59,857 nucleotides of DNA from VFKI01 sp964647825 (GCA_964647825.1 CAZYJL010000010.1:1-59857), one strand, 5' to 3'; shown: positions 44,579-53,598, counted from the first letter of the stretch. Program-made: numbers and translations. The notes: generated from the sequence alone by a model not told the origin.

Positions 44579-45325
44579 TTAGTGAATTTCTTTTCCATTA
44601 CCGTCAAAGAAATCGACTTTTCCAGTATCAAGATGATGCATCGCACCAACAATCATTATTTTGTTATTTTTAAGTAGGTCACGTACCACTGGACTTGTAT
44701 TTTTTATCTGTTTGATGCTATTTAAAACGTTTTGTTTTGCAATTTTATCGATTGTTTTAGCATCATCACAGGAAATTTTATTCTTTTGTTTACTTTTTAC
44801 ATCTTCAACAGCCGGTTTAATTTTATTGAGTAGCTGTGTTAGATTACCTAATTTAACATTGGAACATGCACCAATTACTGCGCCACATTGTGTATGTCCC
44901 ATGACAACAATCAGTTTGGTGCCGACTATTTTTGTAGCAAATTCCATGCCGCCAAGTTGATCTTTGTCTATTACGTTACCAGCTAATCTTACCGTAAAAA
45001 TATCTCCAACGGCTTGGTCGAAAACGACCTCTGGTACACCACGAGAATCCATGCAGCTTAAGACAAGTGCTGCAGGATATTGACCATGTTTACTAGTAAA
45101 TTTTTTCTGAGCGAGTATGTTGCGATTAATAATATTATTCGTTAAGAAGCGATGGTTTCCTTCAATTAAATGCTTCAAAGCTTGATGAGGCGTCATGTTT
45201 TCAAGCTTTTCTTTTGTCATTGTATATTGCGAAGGTTGATCTGGCTCTGTCGCAAGAACAAAACTAGAACTAAATAAAACAAATCCAGTGAGAAAACATA
45301 AACTTAACAGTGGAAGAGTTTTCAT
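44579..45325 (-). CDS. Exported beta-class carbonic anhydrase
   Basis: 248 residues. A signal peptide (about 1-25, LCFLTGFVLFSSSFVLA) precedes a beta-carbonic anhydrase with its zinc ligands: Cys in VLSCMDSRG (with the Asp-Arg dyad), His and Cys in VMGHTQCGAVIG. It hydrates CO2 to bicarbonate, here in the periplasm. EGNHRFL is the usual family start. Exported beta-class enzymes occur in several Legionellales and other proteobacteria and may help in pH control. The ribosome site is weak. Confidence 0.93.
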   Translation of the reverse strand: MKTLPLLSLCFLTGFVLFSSSFVLATEPDQPSQYTMTKEKLENMTPHQALKHLIEGNHRFLTNNIINRNILAQKKFTSKHGQYPAALVLSCMDSRGVPEVVFDQAVGDIFTVRLAGNVIDKDQLGGMEFATKIVGTKLIVVMGHTQCGAVIGACSNVKLGNLTQLLNKIKPAVEDVKSKQKNKISCDDAKTIDKIAKQNVLNSIKQIKNTSPVVRDLLKNNKIMIVGAMHHLDTGKVDFFDGNGKEIH

Positions 45326-45450
45326 GATTGAAATGCTCTTAATTTAATCACTTAAAGTAAAATATACAGGAAAAAAAGAGTGACGGCAATGAGGTCATTG
45401 TTTATTTTTTTACATTATTAAGAGCAAATAAGTCTTGTGAGTTTAGAGAG

Positions 45451-46539
45451 TTAAAATTTCATTTCTTGGCCCTGTTTTGGAATAATGAAATTCACTTCTA
45501 AATCATTATGCTGCACTAAATAATGAAGAATATCAGATGAAATAGTTGGATTATCAGAAGTTTGTTTTATGTGTGTTACAACGATATTTAATCCTTTTAA
45601 AGCTAAGTTAGGCTTATTTGGGTTAACTATATTTGCTAGTGCATGTAATTCTTTAAGTAACCATTTAGGTGATAAATGGCCAAAGAGTGCATTATCAGGT
45701 TGAGCATTCGTATAAGATACTTCAATAAAAATAGCCGTTAATTTTTGTTGTCGTATTAAAGATGCAATGACAATCCACAAATGATTGAGTGCATCACTTT
45801 TTTCTAGTTTGTCCGGCCCAGTATCACCACAATAAAGCAAATAATAGTCTTGAGATTTTAGTAAAAAAGCAGTTGATGGATAATGACGGTTATTGCTAAG
45901 TTTTCCATGACTAAGGCGGTAAGGCGTGACTGTAATTCCTGTATTCGAAATTTCAACAGGCTTTCCAACTTTCAAACGAATATAATGATATTTTTTTAAT
46001 AAAGGTGGAATTCCCTCATCACCAAAATTTGGCCATATTTGCCAATTAAAAATATTATCACGTATAAAATTGATTGTGGTTTCAAGTCCATATATATTTT
46101 TACTGCTATCAATTGGTGAGCAAATGACAAGTCCGCTAATGTGATCTAAGTGAGCATGCGTAAGCAGATATGCTTTAATAGTTATCGGATAAGAAATTTT
46201 ACTCAATTCACTGCATGTGGTCCCAGCATCTAGCGCAATCCAATTCTTTGATTGTATAGAGGAGATTAAATAAGAAGATAAGTTATTATCAAACTGACCG
46301 CCAGAAGTACCAAGAGGAATTACAGCAAAATGGTTAAGCGGAGTGACTCTTTTTTCTATTTTAAAAGGAGTTTTCTTGGCAAAAGTGCTATGAATTTTCT
46401 CTATATGATTTTTATTTATAGTATGTTTGTTTTTAAATGTGTGGATAGGAAGTGGCAAAATAGAGGTGTTTGTTGCAACTTGACATGAGGATAACAAGAC
46501 TAGGCTTATAAAAAATAATATTTTTATAGAAAAATTCAA
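45451..46539 (-). CDS. cpdP: CpdP-like cyclic-nucleotide phosphodiesterase lipoprotein
   Basis: Class II 3',5'-cyclic nucleotide phosphodiesterase, 362 residues. Lipobox LVLLSSC gives a lipidated Cys19, so it is an envelope lipoprotein. The metallo-beta-lactamase fold shows VIPLGTSGGQFDNNLSSYL, the metal motif LLTHAHLDHISGL, the Asp in YCGDTGPD and EVSYTN, then GHLSPKWL. It would hydrolyse cAMP outside the cytoplasm, as Vibrio CpdP does. The start is TTG with GAGG 7 bases upstream; no ATG precedes the signal. Confidence 0.85.
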   Translation of the reverse strand: MNFSIKILFFISLVLLSSCQVATNTSILPLPIHTFKNKHTINKNHIEKIHSTFAKKTPFKIEKRVTPLNHFAVIPLGTSGGQFDNNLSSYLISSIQSKNWIALDAGTTCSELSKISYPITIKAYLLTHAHLDHISGLVICSPIDSSKNIYGLETTINFIRDNIFNWQIWPNFGDEGIPPLLKKYHYIRLKVGKPVEISNTGITVTPYRLSHGKLSNNRHYPSTAFLLKSQDYYLLYCGDTGPDKLEKSDALNHLWIVIASLIRQQKLTAIFIEVSYTNAQPDNALFGHLSPKWLLKELHALANIVNPNKPNLALKGLNIVVTHIKQTSDNPTISSDILHYLVQHNDLEVNFIIPKQGQEMKF

Positions 46540-46817
46540 AAATAACCTCAGCTCTTATTTTTAAATGATGTATTTGTAAGATATATACAATAGTTTTTAT
46601 TATAAGCCAACATTCTTCTAGAGGTTGTAGATTTAAAGTTTGATTAGAAGTAGAAGGCAGAGATGGGGTATTTTATTTGAGTTAACACAGCTTTCTTCAA
46701 TATTTGTAATTTAAAATTTTTGCAACAGAGCCGCTAAAGCTGTCCATGTCGCAGCGTCTCTATTATATTAAAGACTAAATGTGAAAATCTTTACTATAAG
46801 CTGGAGCAGCACAAACT

Positions 46818-48788
46818 ATGGAAAAATTTTTTTGGTTTTCACTCCCTATTACTCTAATGATCATCTATTTGTTTTTCCGTGCTGCTATCAATAAACCGGT
46901 TAATAGACGAGATATTAATATGATATCTGCTATTTACTTAATTTTTTATTTATTTATCACAACAGGGTTAGGATTGTTTTGGGTAGCAAGAATGGATCTA
47001 CCCGCTTTTGACTTACATTACTTGTTTGGTTATTGTTTACTATTTCTAGTCTGTGTTCATCTATGGTTTCAACTACCAATTATTAATATTTGGCTTAAGA
47101 AAAATAGCCCAACTACTCTAGTTGATGAAATGCACAGTCGATGGAAGCCAATAGTCAAAAAAATTTTTATAAGCGTTATCTCTGTTATTATTTTTTCTGT
47201 TGCTACCCTTATCGTTTATGAATTTATCAACCCAGCAACAGTCAATATCATTAAAAATAATCAAGAAATCTCCACTAAAAATCGTCTTTGGCTTATGGCA
47301 AAAGGAGAAAAAATACCCGCTGCAAACTACATACATAAGCAAGGTGATCTAACTCGTGGAGGTGCGCTTTTACCAAGATTTAATATTGCCAAGCCACCCG
47401 TCTATAAAACCTATGCTGATTATCCCATCGTCATTCTTCCAGCACCTACAAAATATTCAAACATATCGCTCGATCAGGCCTTGTTACAACAGTCATTTTC
47501 CTCAGTTGTTGATATGAACTTACAAACTATATCTAACATACTATATTATTCAAACGGTGTAACAGAAACGCGAGCCTATCCTGGCGGACAAATACAATTG
47601 CGGGCAGCAGCATCTGCAGGTGCATTATATCCAAATGATTTGTATGTTGCGGCAATTTCAATAAAGGGATTAGCATCAGGAATTTATTATTATCACCCTG
47701 CTAATCACAGCTTAATCAGGATTGGTGATCAAGCTTTGCTTCCATTGCTGGCTTCCGCCAGCCCATATCCTGATTTATTAAAAAATACTTCGGCGATTAT
47801 TATTATGGCTGCTTATTTTGATCGCTCTGTTTGGAAATATCATGATCGTTCTTATCGCTATGTTTTGCCAGATGCAGGACATATTCTAGCTAATCTATCT
47901 GTTGCTGCAACAGCAATGAAAATGCCATTTACCACTACGGGATTATTTGATGATGAAAAAATGGAAAAAGTTTTACATTTATCGCCAAATGAAGAAGGTG
48001 TTATATCTCTAATTATATTTGGAAAAAAAAAGTTAACATCGGTAAATCAAAGTCATCAGTTCACTTCCATTGCTTTGCCTAAAAACGCTAATAAAATGGA
48101 AATCACCCGCCTTTCACATAAGTTAACATCAGTAAAGTGGGTGCCAAACCTAATGCAGGCTAACATTTTGATTCCAAATAATGTTAGCGGTGATATTTTG
48201 TACTTGGATACATTGATTAAATTACCTCAAGCTTCAATAGCTGGTGACGATGTTTTTACCCTCATAAAAAATCGCAGATCATTCCGACAATTTTCTGATC
48301 GTGATATTGGTTTGAAAGACTTTTCTGGCATTATTTATGATTCATTTACATCATTGAAAAATTCAAATTTAGTTGAACAAGGAAACCGAGTTGAATTATT
48401 TATTATAGTGACTCACGTGAATGGTTTATCAAAAGGCATATATCGATATATTCCTGAAAAGTCAGCATTACAAAAAGTTGCTGGCGGTGATTTCTCCAAT
48501 AAAATATACAAGATTGGATTATCTCAGGAAGTTCTTAAGCGGGCTGCTTTCGTTTTTGCATGGGTAATTGATCTAAATAAAATTGGTTTGTTGCATGGCG
48601 AAAGAGATTATCGATACGCAAACATAGAATGCGGCATTGGAAGTGGTATTGCTTATCTAGCGGCGCAATCGCGAAATTTAGGCGCTTGTGCTGTAGGCGC
48701 ATTTTATGATAAGGAAGTGCAAAAAATATTACAAATAGACGGGACGAATAAACGTGTGATTGTGTTGACGGCAATAGGAAATAAATAA
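46818..48788 (+). CDS. Membrane-anchored SagB/ThcOx-type double nitroreductase
   Basis: 656 residues. Four membrane segments (about 5-22, 36-57, 66-84, 114-135) are followed by two nitroreductase-fold domains (about 215-410 and 460-656). The first has the SagB hallmark LRAAASAGALYPNDLYV and DAGHILANLSVAATAM; the second starts IKNRRSFRQFSDRDI and ends ECGIGSGIAYLAAQSRNLG. SagB/ThcOx enzymes use FMN and usually oxidise azolines in peptide natural products. No YcaO, precursor peptide or other such gene is nearby. His67 and His81 in the third membrane segment lie 14 apart, as heme-b ligands often do, so electron exchange with the membrane is possible (inferred). Confidence 0.82.
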   Translation: MEKFFWFSLPITLMIIYLFFRAAINKPVNRRDINMISAIYLIFYLFITTGLGLFWVARMDLPAFDLHYLFGYCLLFLVCVHLWFQLPIINIWLKKNSPTTLVDEMHSRWKPIVKKIFISVISVIIFSVATLIVYEFINPATVNIIKNNQEISTKNRLWLMAKGEKIPAANYIHKQGDLTRGGALLPRFNIAKPPVYKTYADYPIVILPAPTKYSNISLDQALLQQSFSSVVDMNLQTISNILYYSNGVTETRAYPGGQIQLRAAASAGALYPNDLYVAAISIKGLASGIYYYHPANHSLIRIGDQALLPLLASASPYPDLLKNTSAIIIMAAYFDRSVWKYHDRSYRYVLPDAGHILANLSVAATAMKMPFTTTGLFDDEKMEKVLHLSPNEEGVISLIIFGKKKLTSVNQSHQFTSIALPKNANKMEITRLSHKLTSVKWVPNLMQANILIPNNVSGDILYLDTLIKLPQASIAGDDVFTLIKNRRSFRQFSDRDIGLKDFSGIIYDSFTSLKNSNLVEQGNRVELFIIVTHVNGLSKGIYRYIPEKSALQKVAGGDFSNKIYKIGLSQEVLKRAAFVFAWVIDLNKIGLLHGERDYRYANIECGIGSGIAYLAAQSRNLGACAVGAFYDKEVQKILQIDGTNKRVIVLTAIGNK

Positions 48789-49012
48789 TATTGTTTTCCA
48801 GTCAAGTGATATTTACTCATCGATACGCAGTTGGAGAAAAAGCCTCACAAATTAAGCAGCTAATCTAAATAAACTTCAGATGAAATTATTCTGTTTTTTT
48901 ATATTGTGCAAATATTACGAACTTGTCTCTTTTAATTCATGCGCAACAAGGAATTGTTAAAATATCAATGAAAAGTTATATTTCTTGTAGAAATTAAATT
49001 GTCTAATTTATT

Positions 49013-49318
49013 TCAATTAATTGCAGTTGCTTTCCAGAATACAATATGCTCTGGTTTTATTATTGTTCCTAGATAGTTAATAGCTGATTCAATTTTATTT
49101 TTGTCATGATCAAAGAATTCTAGTGTTAGCGGTAAGTCCAAAGAGAGATCTAACAGTGATGATGTGTGATCTCCGGATTCACCATATCCGCTAATCGCTC
49201 GAAAAACACTTATTCCGCGAATTTTGGCTTCTTTCTTAAGGTGTTCAACAATCTTGTGTAGCAATTGAGATGCCTCTGTTATATAAATTCTGACCATTAA
49301 TACTTCAATTGTTTTCAT
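49013..49318 (-). CDS. DUF190 protein of the fluoride operon
   Basis: 101 residues of a PII-like fold, DUF190 (MKTIEVLMVRIYITE, HKIVEHLKKEAKIRGISVFR, GYGESGD). It is commonly found beside crcB. The frame is open 87 bases further up but that part lies in crcB; I start at the ATG overlapping the crcB stop (ATGA). A role as a regulator of fluoride export is suggested by association only. Confidence 0.85.
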   Translation of the reverse strand: MKTIEVLMVRIYITEASQLLHKIVEHLKKEAKIRGISVFRAISGYGESGDHTSSLLDLSLDLPLTLEFFDHDKNKIESAINYLGTIIKPEHIVFWKATAIN

Positions 49319-49692
49319 AAGTTTCTTCCTCCGATGACACCAGCCCATACTGCAATAGTACAGAGAAAAACACTGAGTAGAATGTTTAACATGGCACTGA
49401 ACCAAGCGCCATTTTCGAAAAGATTGAAAGTTTCCATAGAAAAAGAAGAGAATGTGGTATAGCCGCCTAGAAAACCAATTAATAATAATGCCCGTAATTC
49501 TGAACCAATGCCGTTAAAACGCTCAAGTAATACAGTAAAAACTAATCCCATGAAAAAACAACCGGTGACGTTTACCAGTAAGGTGCCATAGGGGAAGTTT
49601 TTACCTATCAGTGAATAGATATAATTTGATAACCGATACCGAGCTATGCCACCTAGACCAGCTCCGATAAATATGAGTATTGTAATTGGCAT
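49315..49692 (-). CDS. crcB: Fluoride exporter CrcB/Fluc
   Basis: Dual-topology fluoride channel of 125 residues with four membrane helices. Hallmarks are IFIGAGLGGIARYRLS, FPYGTLLVNVTGCFFMG and LIGFLGGYTTFSSFSMETF, with the Phe-box and the GGYTTFS signature. It releases fluoride from the cytoplasm. Translation is coupled to the DUF190 gene. AAGGTGG precedes the ATG. I see no fluoride riboswitch upstream. Confidence 0.95.
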   Translation of the reverse strand: MPITILIFIGAGLGGIARYRLSNYIYSLIGKNFPYGTLLVNVTGCFFMGLVFTVLLERFNGIGSELRALLLIGFLGGYTTFSSFSMETFNLFENGAWFSAMLNILLSVFLCTIAVWAGVIGGRNL

Positions 49693-50120
49693 GTTGCCAC
49701 CTTCTGGATTGCCGTGTTTATTAGATCTTTTATCATTATACCCTTGAAATCATATGGGTAAATTTCTTATACGTGAGTATCGGATGTTTATCCTGTATGA
49801 GGAGACTTATTTTAGTCCAGATAAATTAAAAAAATAATTTACAAATAAAAAAAGTTATGCCTTAAATCTCGTAAAATTTTTTTATAATGTTAGGCTAATT
49901 GGGCTTGGCCTCCAATAAAAAAGCTATCTTTTATAGGTAAAGTGACAATGCCAAAAGTTTTAAGGCATTGCACAATCGGACGTTTTAGATATGAAATTTA
50001 CGCTTCAGGCGTTTATTAACAAGCGGAAGTAAATTCATTAGGGTTGGCTTACCCCACTACACACAATAAGAATATGCTATTATAAATTTTCCTATTCGCT
50101 CAGTGGATGTGGTATTTATT
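49693..50120. other. Gap between crcB and the TerC fragment
   Basis: About 430 bases between divergent genes. It holds the crcB promoter near its left end and a small self-complementary stretch near 49952-49975 (atgcc, aaaagtttt, aaggcat). I looked for the Mn(II) riboswitch (yybP-ykoY) that often precedes TerC/Alx genes and did not find its conserved loops. Confidence 0.4.
49735..49762 (-). promoter_or_regulatory. Candidate sigma-70 promoter of crcB
   Basis: On the minus strand, TATAAT (49740-49735) lies 16 bases downstream of TTTACC (49762-49757), giving a near-consensus -10 and a weaker -35. The transcript would start about 35 bases before the crcB ATG, leaving no room for a typical fluoride riboswitch. 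Confidence 0.55.
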
Positions 50121-50372
50121 ATGGATAATATCTACTTTCCAGTAAGTTCTTTTTGGTGGTTTTACCTTTTATTGATCTGTCTCACTTTCTTTATTCTGCT
50201 CTTGGATCTTGGCATTTTTCACCGTAAAGCGCATCTCGTAAGCTTTAGGGAAGCATCAATCTGGACAGCAACTTGGACCATTGTTGCGCTATTTAATTAT
50301 GTATTTTATCAATATTATATTTGGAAATTTAGCCATTTTCGTGCATCCAGTCATCTTGACCCTAACAATTGA
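50121..50372 (+). pseudogene. Truncated TerC/Alx-family gene
   Basis: 83 codons that match only the N-terminus of TerC/Alx membrane proteins: a first membrane segment then LLLDLGIFHRKAHLVSFREA and IWTATWTIVALFNY, followed by 20 unrelated residues and a stop. Full family members have about 320 residues and seven or more helices. None of the remaining part is found in the next kilobase in any frame, so the rest was deleted rather than frameshifted. It lies just before yebE. The fragment may still be translated. Confidence 0.7.
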
Positions 50373-50386
50373 GAAGGATGAATAAT

Positions 50387-51133
50387 ATGGATATCAACAA
50401 CTTACTGAATCAATTTTTTTCTGGGCAATCAAATAATCTACCTGTTAATCAGAATGAGAACACTGAGAGCAGTCAAGGCAACCAAAGTTCTTGGGCAGAT
50501 AAAGCTAAAAACGTGGCACAACAAGCCACCCAAGGTGGCCTAGGTGGATTTCTCGGTGGTGCGGTAACGGGCGGATTGCTAAGCCTATTGCTAACAAGCA
50601 AAAAAGCACGAAACATTGCTGGCGGAGCATTAGGTTATGGTGGCGCGGCTGCATTAGGCGCCATGGCCTTAAAAGCTTATCAAAATTATAAATCTAATGA
50701 TCAAGGCGCTGCTAATACTAGCCAAATGCAACAAAATACGCATAGCATCTCATCACAGCCACTAAACAATCATGCAGGTGTTGCGAATAATGTATTTGGT
50801 GTCATAATAATAAAAAGTATGATCATGGCTGCAAAGGTGGATGGTCATGTTGACGCAGTAGAACAACAACGTATTTTTGATGCATTAGAAAAATCTTCGC
50901 TCTCTTCACAAGAAAAAAGTATCATTCTAGGTGCACTGAGTAATCCTATTAATTTACAAGAAATAACCGCCAACACTTACACAGAAGAGCAGGCTGCACA
51001 AATATATCTTGCTTCAAGAATTGCAATTGATCCAGATCAACCGGTAGAAAAAGAATATTTAAACAAGTTAGCAACGGAACTTAAATTACCCAGTGGGCTT
51101 GTCAATCATCTTGAGAGTCAGTTAACTCAATGA
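50387..51133 (+). CDS. YebE-like DUF533 inner-membrane protein
   Basis: 248 residues. The N-terminal part is Gln/Asn/Ser-rich, followed by a Gly/Ala-rich hydrophobic stretch (GGFLGGAVTGGLLSLLL to GGAAALGAMALKAYQ). The C-terminal TerB-like helical domain (about 145-245) has IIKSMIMAAKVDGHVDAVEQQRI and YLASRIAIDPDQPVEK. YebE is an envelope-stress-associated protein of unknown role in E. coli. I start at the ATG with AAGGA 8 bases upstream, not at an earlier TTG or ATG. It lies 14 bases past the TerC fragment. Confidence 0.88.
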   Translation: MDINNLLNQFFSGQSNNLPVNQNENTESSQGNQSSWADKAKNVAQQATQGGLGGFLGGAVTGGLLSLLLTSKKARNIAGGALGYGGAAALGAMALKAYQNYKSNDQGAANTSQMQQNTHSISSQPLNNHAGVANNVFGVIIIKSMIMAAKVDGHVDAVEQQRIFDALEKSSLSSQEKSIILGALSNPINLQEITANTYTEEQAAQIYLASRIAIDPDQPVEKEYLNKLATELKLPSGLVNHLESQLTQ

Positions 51134-51657
51134 GTTAGTCTCAACTCGAATAATAGAAGTAAATGGCTGATCGTTTATTTCTTTTTATAAAGACATTCCC
51201 TCTCTACAGAAAAATCATCCTCTGCATCATTTTTCATATCTTCATCAAATGAACTAAACTCATCAAGAAAATCATCAATTTCTATATTTTTTGGGCATTC
51301 TATTTCTAACAGCCAATCATCCAGTATGTCTGCAATTTCATCTAGCGTATTGTCTGTTTCTTTGTTGATGGATTACCGCATCAGAATTAGCAATTCTATT
51401 GTGTAAAATGTATTTACATCAGTAATTACATAAATTTTTTAAAAAAAGAACCCATAACGTCGATTATCAGAACTAAATTGAATCTTAGATCATACATATA
51501 CAGGAAGTTCAGGCTTTGCTGATTAAATTTGAATCTCTACCAACTATTTTGTATCACAGTGATTAAATCTATTTTTCCATTCAGATATGGGATAAATTTC
51601 AGTTGCAACAAATAATATTTCTGAGACAGTCATAAGTTAATCAGTGAGGGTTATACA
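51134..51657. other. Gap of 524 bases with gene remnants
   Basis: Between yebE and the GGCT-like gene. The minus strand holds a start-less acidic frame at 51175-51372 (described separately). Just upstream on the same strand, in another frame, reads a short stretch LHNRIANSDAVIHQQ. The rest (51440-51657) is AT-rich with no clear signal. Confidence 0.45.
51175..51372 (-). pseudogene. Start-less acidic ORF, probable gene remnant
   Basis: 65 codons from just after a stop to TAA at 51175, with protein-like composition: DEIADILDDWLLEIE, IEIDDFLDEFSSFDED, ending RECLYKKK. No ATG, GTG or TTG lies near its 5' end. A different frame directly upstream gives LHNRIANSDAVIHQQ, so a frameshift in a former gene is a good explanation. 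I do not recognise the family. Confidence 0.4.
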
Positions 51658-52374
51658 ATGCAACAATTCATTAAAGCGATTTTACTTTTTTCTTTATGTA
51701 GTAGTTGTGTAGCACGTGATACTGGATGTTTACCTGAGATTGATTCACATAAAGCACAATATATCATTGGTTATGGTAGTTTAATTAACGCTAAATCACG
51801 ACAGGCAACGGATCCAACAGCGGGAGAAGGTTATCCAGTATGGGTTAAACATTATCAACGTGGTTGGTTTGCTCGTGGTGATTCAATGGGGCGTGGCTTA
51901 ACGTTTCTTGGCGTAAAATATAACCCAAACAGCAGAATGAATGCGGTTGTCTATCGTGTGTTATCTGAAAACATTAAAAAATATGATGCACGTGAAGCAT
52001 TCTATTGCCGTGTTTTAGTCACTCCTGAAGAAATGAGTTCAATGACGCAAACCCCTTTGCCAAATGGCCAGACATGGATTTATGTACCGCAACCAGAAAA
52101 TAATAGGCTAGCTTCTAGCAACTACCCTCTTGTTAGTTCGTATGTCGATATTTTTCTCTCAGGCTGCTTACAAGTAGAAGCACAGTATCATACAGAGGGT
52201 TTTGCTGCAGAATGCATTAAAATGACGAGCAATTGGTCATCTTACTGGGAAAACGATCGTATTTATCCGCGTCGTCCATGGCAATATCAACCTGATGCAA
52301 TGAAGATAGATAATTTATTATCTAATTACCTCCCTGCTATTTATAAGAAAATCAAATTGCCTAAATACGCTTAA
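51658..52374 (+). CDS. Exported gamma-glutamylcyclotransferase-like protein
   Basis: 238 residues. The N-terminal signal (about 1-19) may be a lipoprotein signal (LFSLCSSC). The GGCT-like fold is shown by the substrate-binding motif YIIGYGSLI and by YDAREAFYCRVLV. There the Glu matches the catalytic acid of gamma-glutamylcyclotransferases. An exported location is unusual, since known GGCT enzymes act on cytosolic gamma-glutamyl peptides. It has a GAGGG ribosome site. It is followed after 108 bases by another exported amide-bond enzyme gene on the same strand. Confidence 0.75.
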   Translation: MQQFIKAILLFSLCSSCVARDTGCLPEIDSHKAQYIIGYGSLINAKSRQATDPTAGEGYPVWVKHYQRGWFARGDSMGRGLTFLGVKYNPNSRMNAVVYRVLSENIKKYDAREAFYCRVLVTPEEMSSMTQTPLPNGQTWIYVPQPENNRLASSNYPLVSSYVDIFLSGCLQVEAQYHTEGFAAECIKMTSNWSSYWENDRIYPRRPWQYQPDAMKIDNLLSNYLPAIYKKIKLPKYA

Positions 52375-52482
52375 CATTAGAAAAAAATAAATAATTTTAA
52401 CCCACACTATTAATCTAAAATTAACTGGCAAATGCATAACAAACAGGAAGCAGCAAACATCAATTTTTTCAAGGAGAAAGTA

Positions 52483-53580
52483 ATGCATATTCACCGAAAA
52501 TTTCTTAGATCAAAGATATTTCTATTTTTATTGTCATTTTGTATTTCTTTGCCATCGGTTGCATGTACTCGTGTTGTTTACTTGGGGTCCGATAATGTCG
52601 TGATCACCGGCCGAACACTCGATTGGGCAGAAGACATGCGCTCTAATATTTGGAAATTCCCGCGCGGCATGCAACGTGATGGTGCAGCAGGAGATAAGTC
52701 TATCCAATGGACATCCAAATATGGCAGCCTTGTTGTGTCTGTTTATGAAGCAGGTAGTGTTGATGGTATGAATGAAAAAGGATTGGTTGCTAATGCACTT
52801 TATCTAGTGGAATCCGATTATGGTACGCCGACCGCAGATAAACCACATTTATCAACAACTGCTTGGGTGCAATATGTTTTAGACAATTTTGCAACAACAG
52901 CAGAAGCAGTTGAGGCGCTAAGTAAAGAACCGTTTCAACTTATTGCGCCAGTTTTACCAAATGGTAGCCCCGCCCAAGCCCATCTTTCTCTTTCTGATCG
53001 CACAGGTGATTCAGCTATTTTTGAATACATTTCAGGAAAATTAGTTATTCATCATGGTAAACAGTTTCAAGTGATGACAAACTCACCGAAATTTACTGAA
53101 CAATTGGCATTAAACACTTATTGGAAAAATATTGGTGGATTGACTTTTTTACCCGGTACAAATCGTGCTTCCGATCGTTTTGCACGCGCATCGTTTTTAA
53201 TTAGCGCCATTCCACTCACAGCAGATTCACATTACATTCAAAACGTGCCAGATCAGAGCTATATTAATCAAGCTGTTGCTGGTGTATTAGGTGTGGTACG
53301 TAGCGTGAGTGTCCCGCTTGGTATTACTACTCCAGGACAGCCCAATATTGCCTCAACAATTTGGCGTACCGTGGCAGATCAAAAAAACTTAGTTTACTTC
53401 TTTGATTCAGCAACGAGTCCAAATACTTTTTGGATACAATTATCAATGTTAGATTTCTCATCGAATGCACCAGTGATGAAGCTAACAGTTGCAGGTGGAA
53501 AAATTTACGCTGGTAATGTTGTTGATAAATTTGAAAAAGCTAAACCATTTATTTTTTTATCGGCTACTGTCAAAAATTAA
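52483..53580 (+). CDS. Exported choloylglycine-hydrolase-family Ntn amidase
   Basis: 365 residues. The signal peptide ends VA before Cys28, so signal cleavage itself would expose the catalytic N-terminal Cys. Relative to that Cys, Arg44 and Asp47 (TGRTLDW) sit at +16 and +19, as in bile salt hydrolase. MTNSP and the later Arg in ASDRFARASF match the other active-site positions, and MNEKGLVANALYL is typical. It cleaves linear amides, such as acyl-homoserine lactones, penicillin V or bile-salt-like substrates; which one is unknown. The start has AAGGAG 6 bases upstream, so an earlier ATG is rejected. Confidence 0.88.
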   Translation: MHIHRKFLRSKIFLFLLSFCISLPSVACTRVVYLGSDNVVITGRTLDWAEDMRSNIWKFPRGMQRDGAAGDKSIQWTSKYGSLVVSVYEAGSVDGMNEKGLVANALYLVESDYGTPTADKPHLSTTAWVQYVLDNFATTAEAVEALSKEPFQLIAPVLPNGSPAQAHLSLSDRTGDSAIFEYISGKLVIHHGKQFQVMTNSPKFTEQLALNTYWKNIGGLTFLPGTNRASDRFARASFLISAIPLTADSHYIQNVPDQSYINQAVAGVLGVVRSVSVPLGITTPGQPNIASTIWRTVADQKNLVYFFDSATSPNTFWIQLSMLDFSSNAPVMKLTVAGGKIYAGNVVDKFEKAKPFIFLSATVKN

Positions 53581-53598
53581 CTTTAAATAATAAAAATA

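Noticed and set aside
46818..48788. Azoline peptide (TOMM/RiPP) cluster around the SagB-like gene
   Set aside because: No YcaO, E1-like, protease or short Cys/Ser-rich precursor gene lies within several kilobases.
49693..49800. Fluoride riboswitch before crcB
   Set aside because: The conserved pseudoknot segments were not found, and the likely promoter leaves only a short leader.
49850..50120. Mn(II) (yybP-ykoY) riboswitch before the TerC fragment
   Set aside because: Conserved loop sequences of that class were not recognised; only a small hairpin is present.
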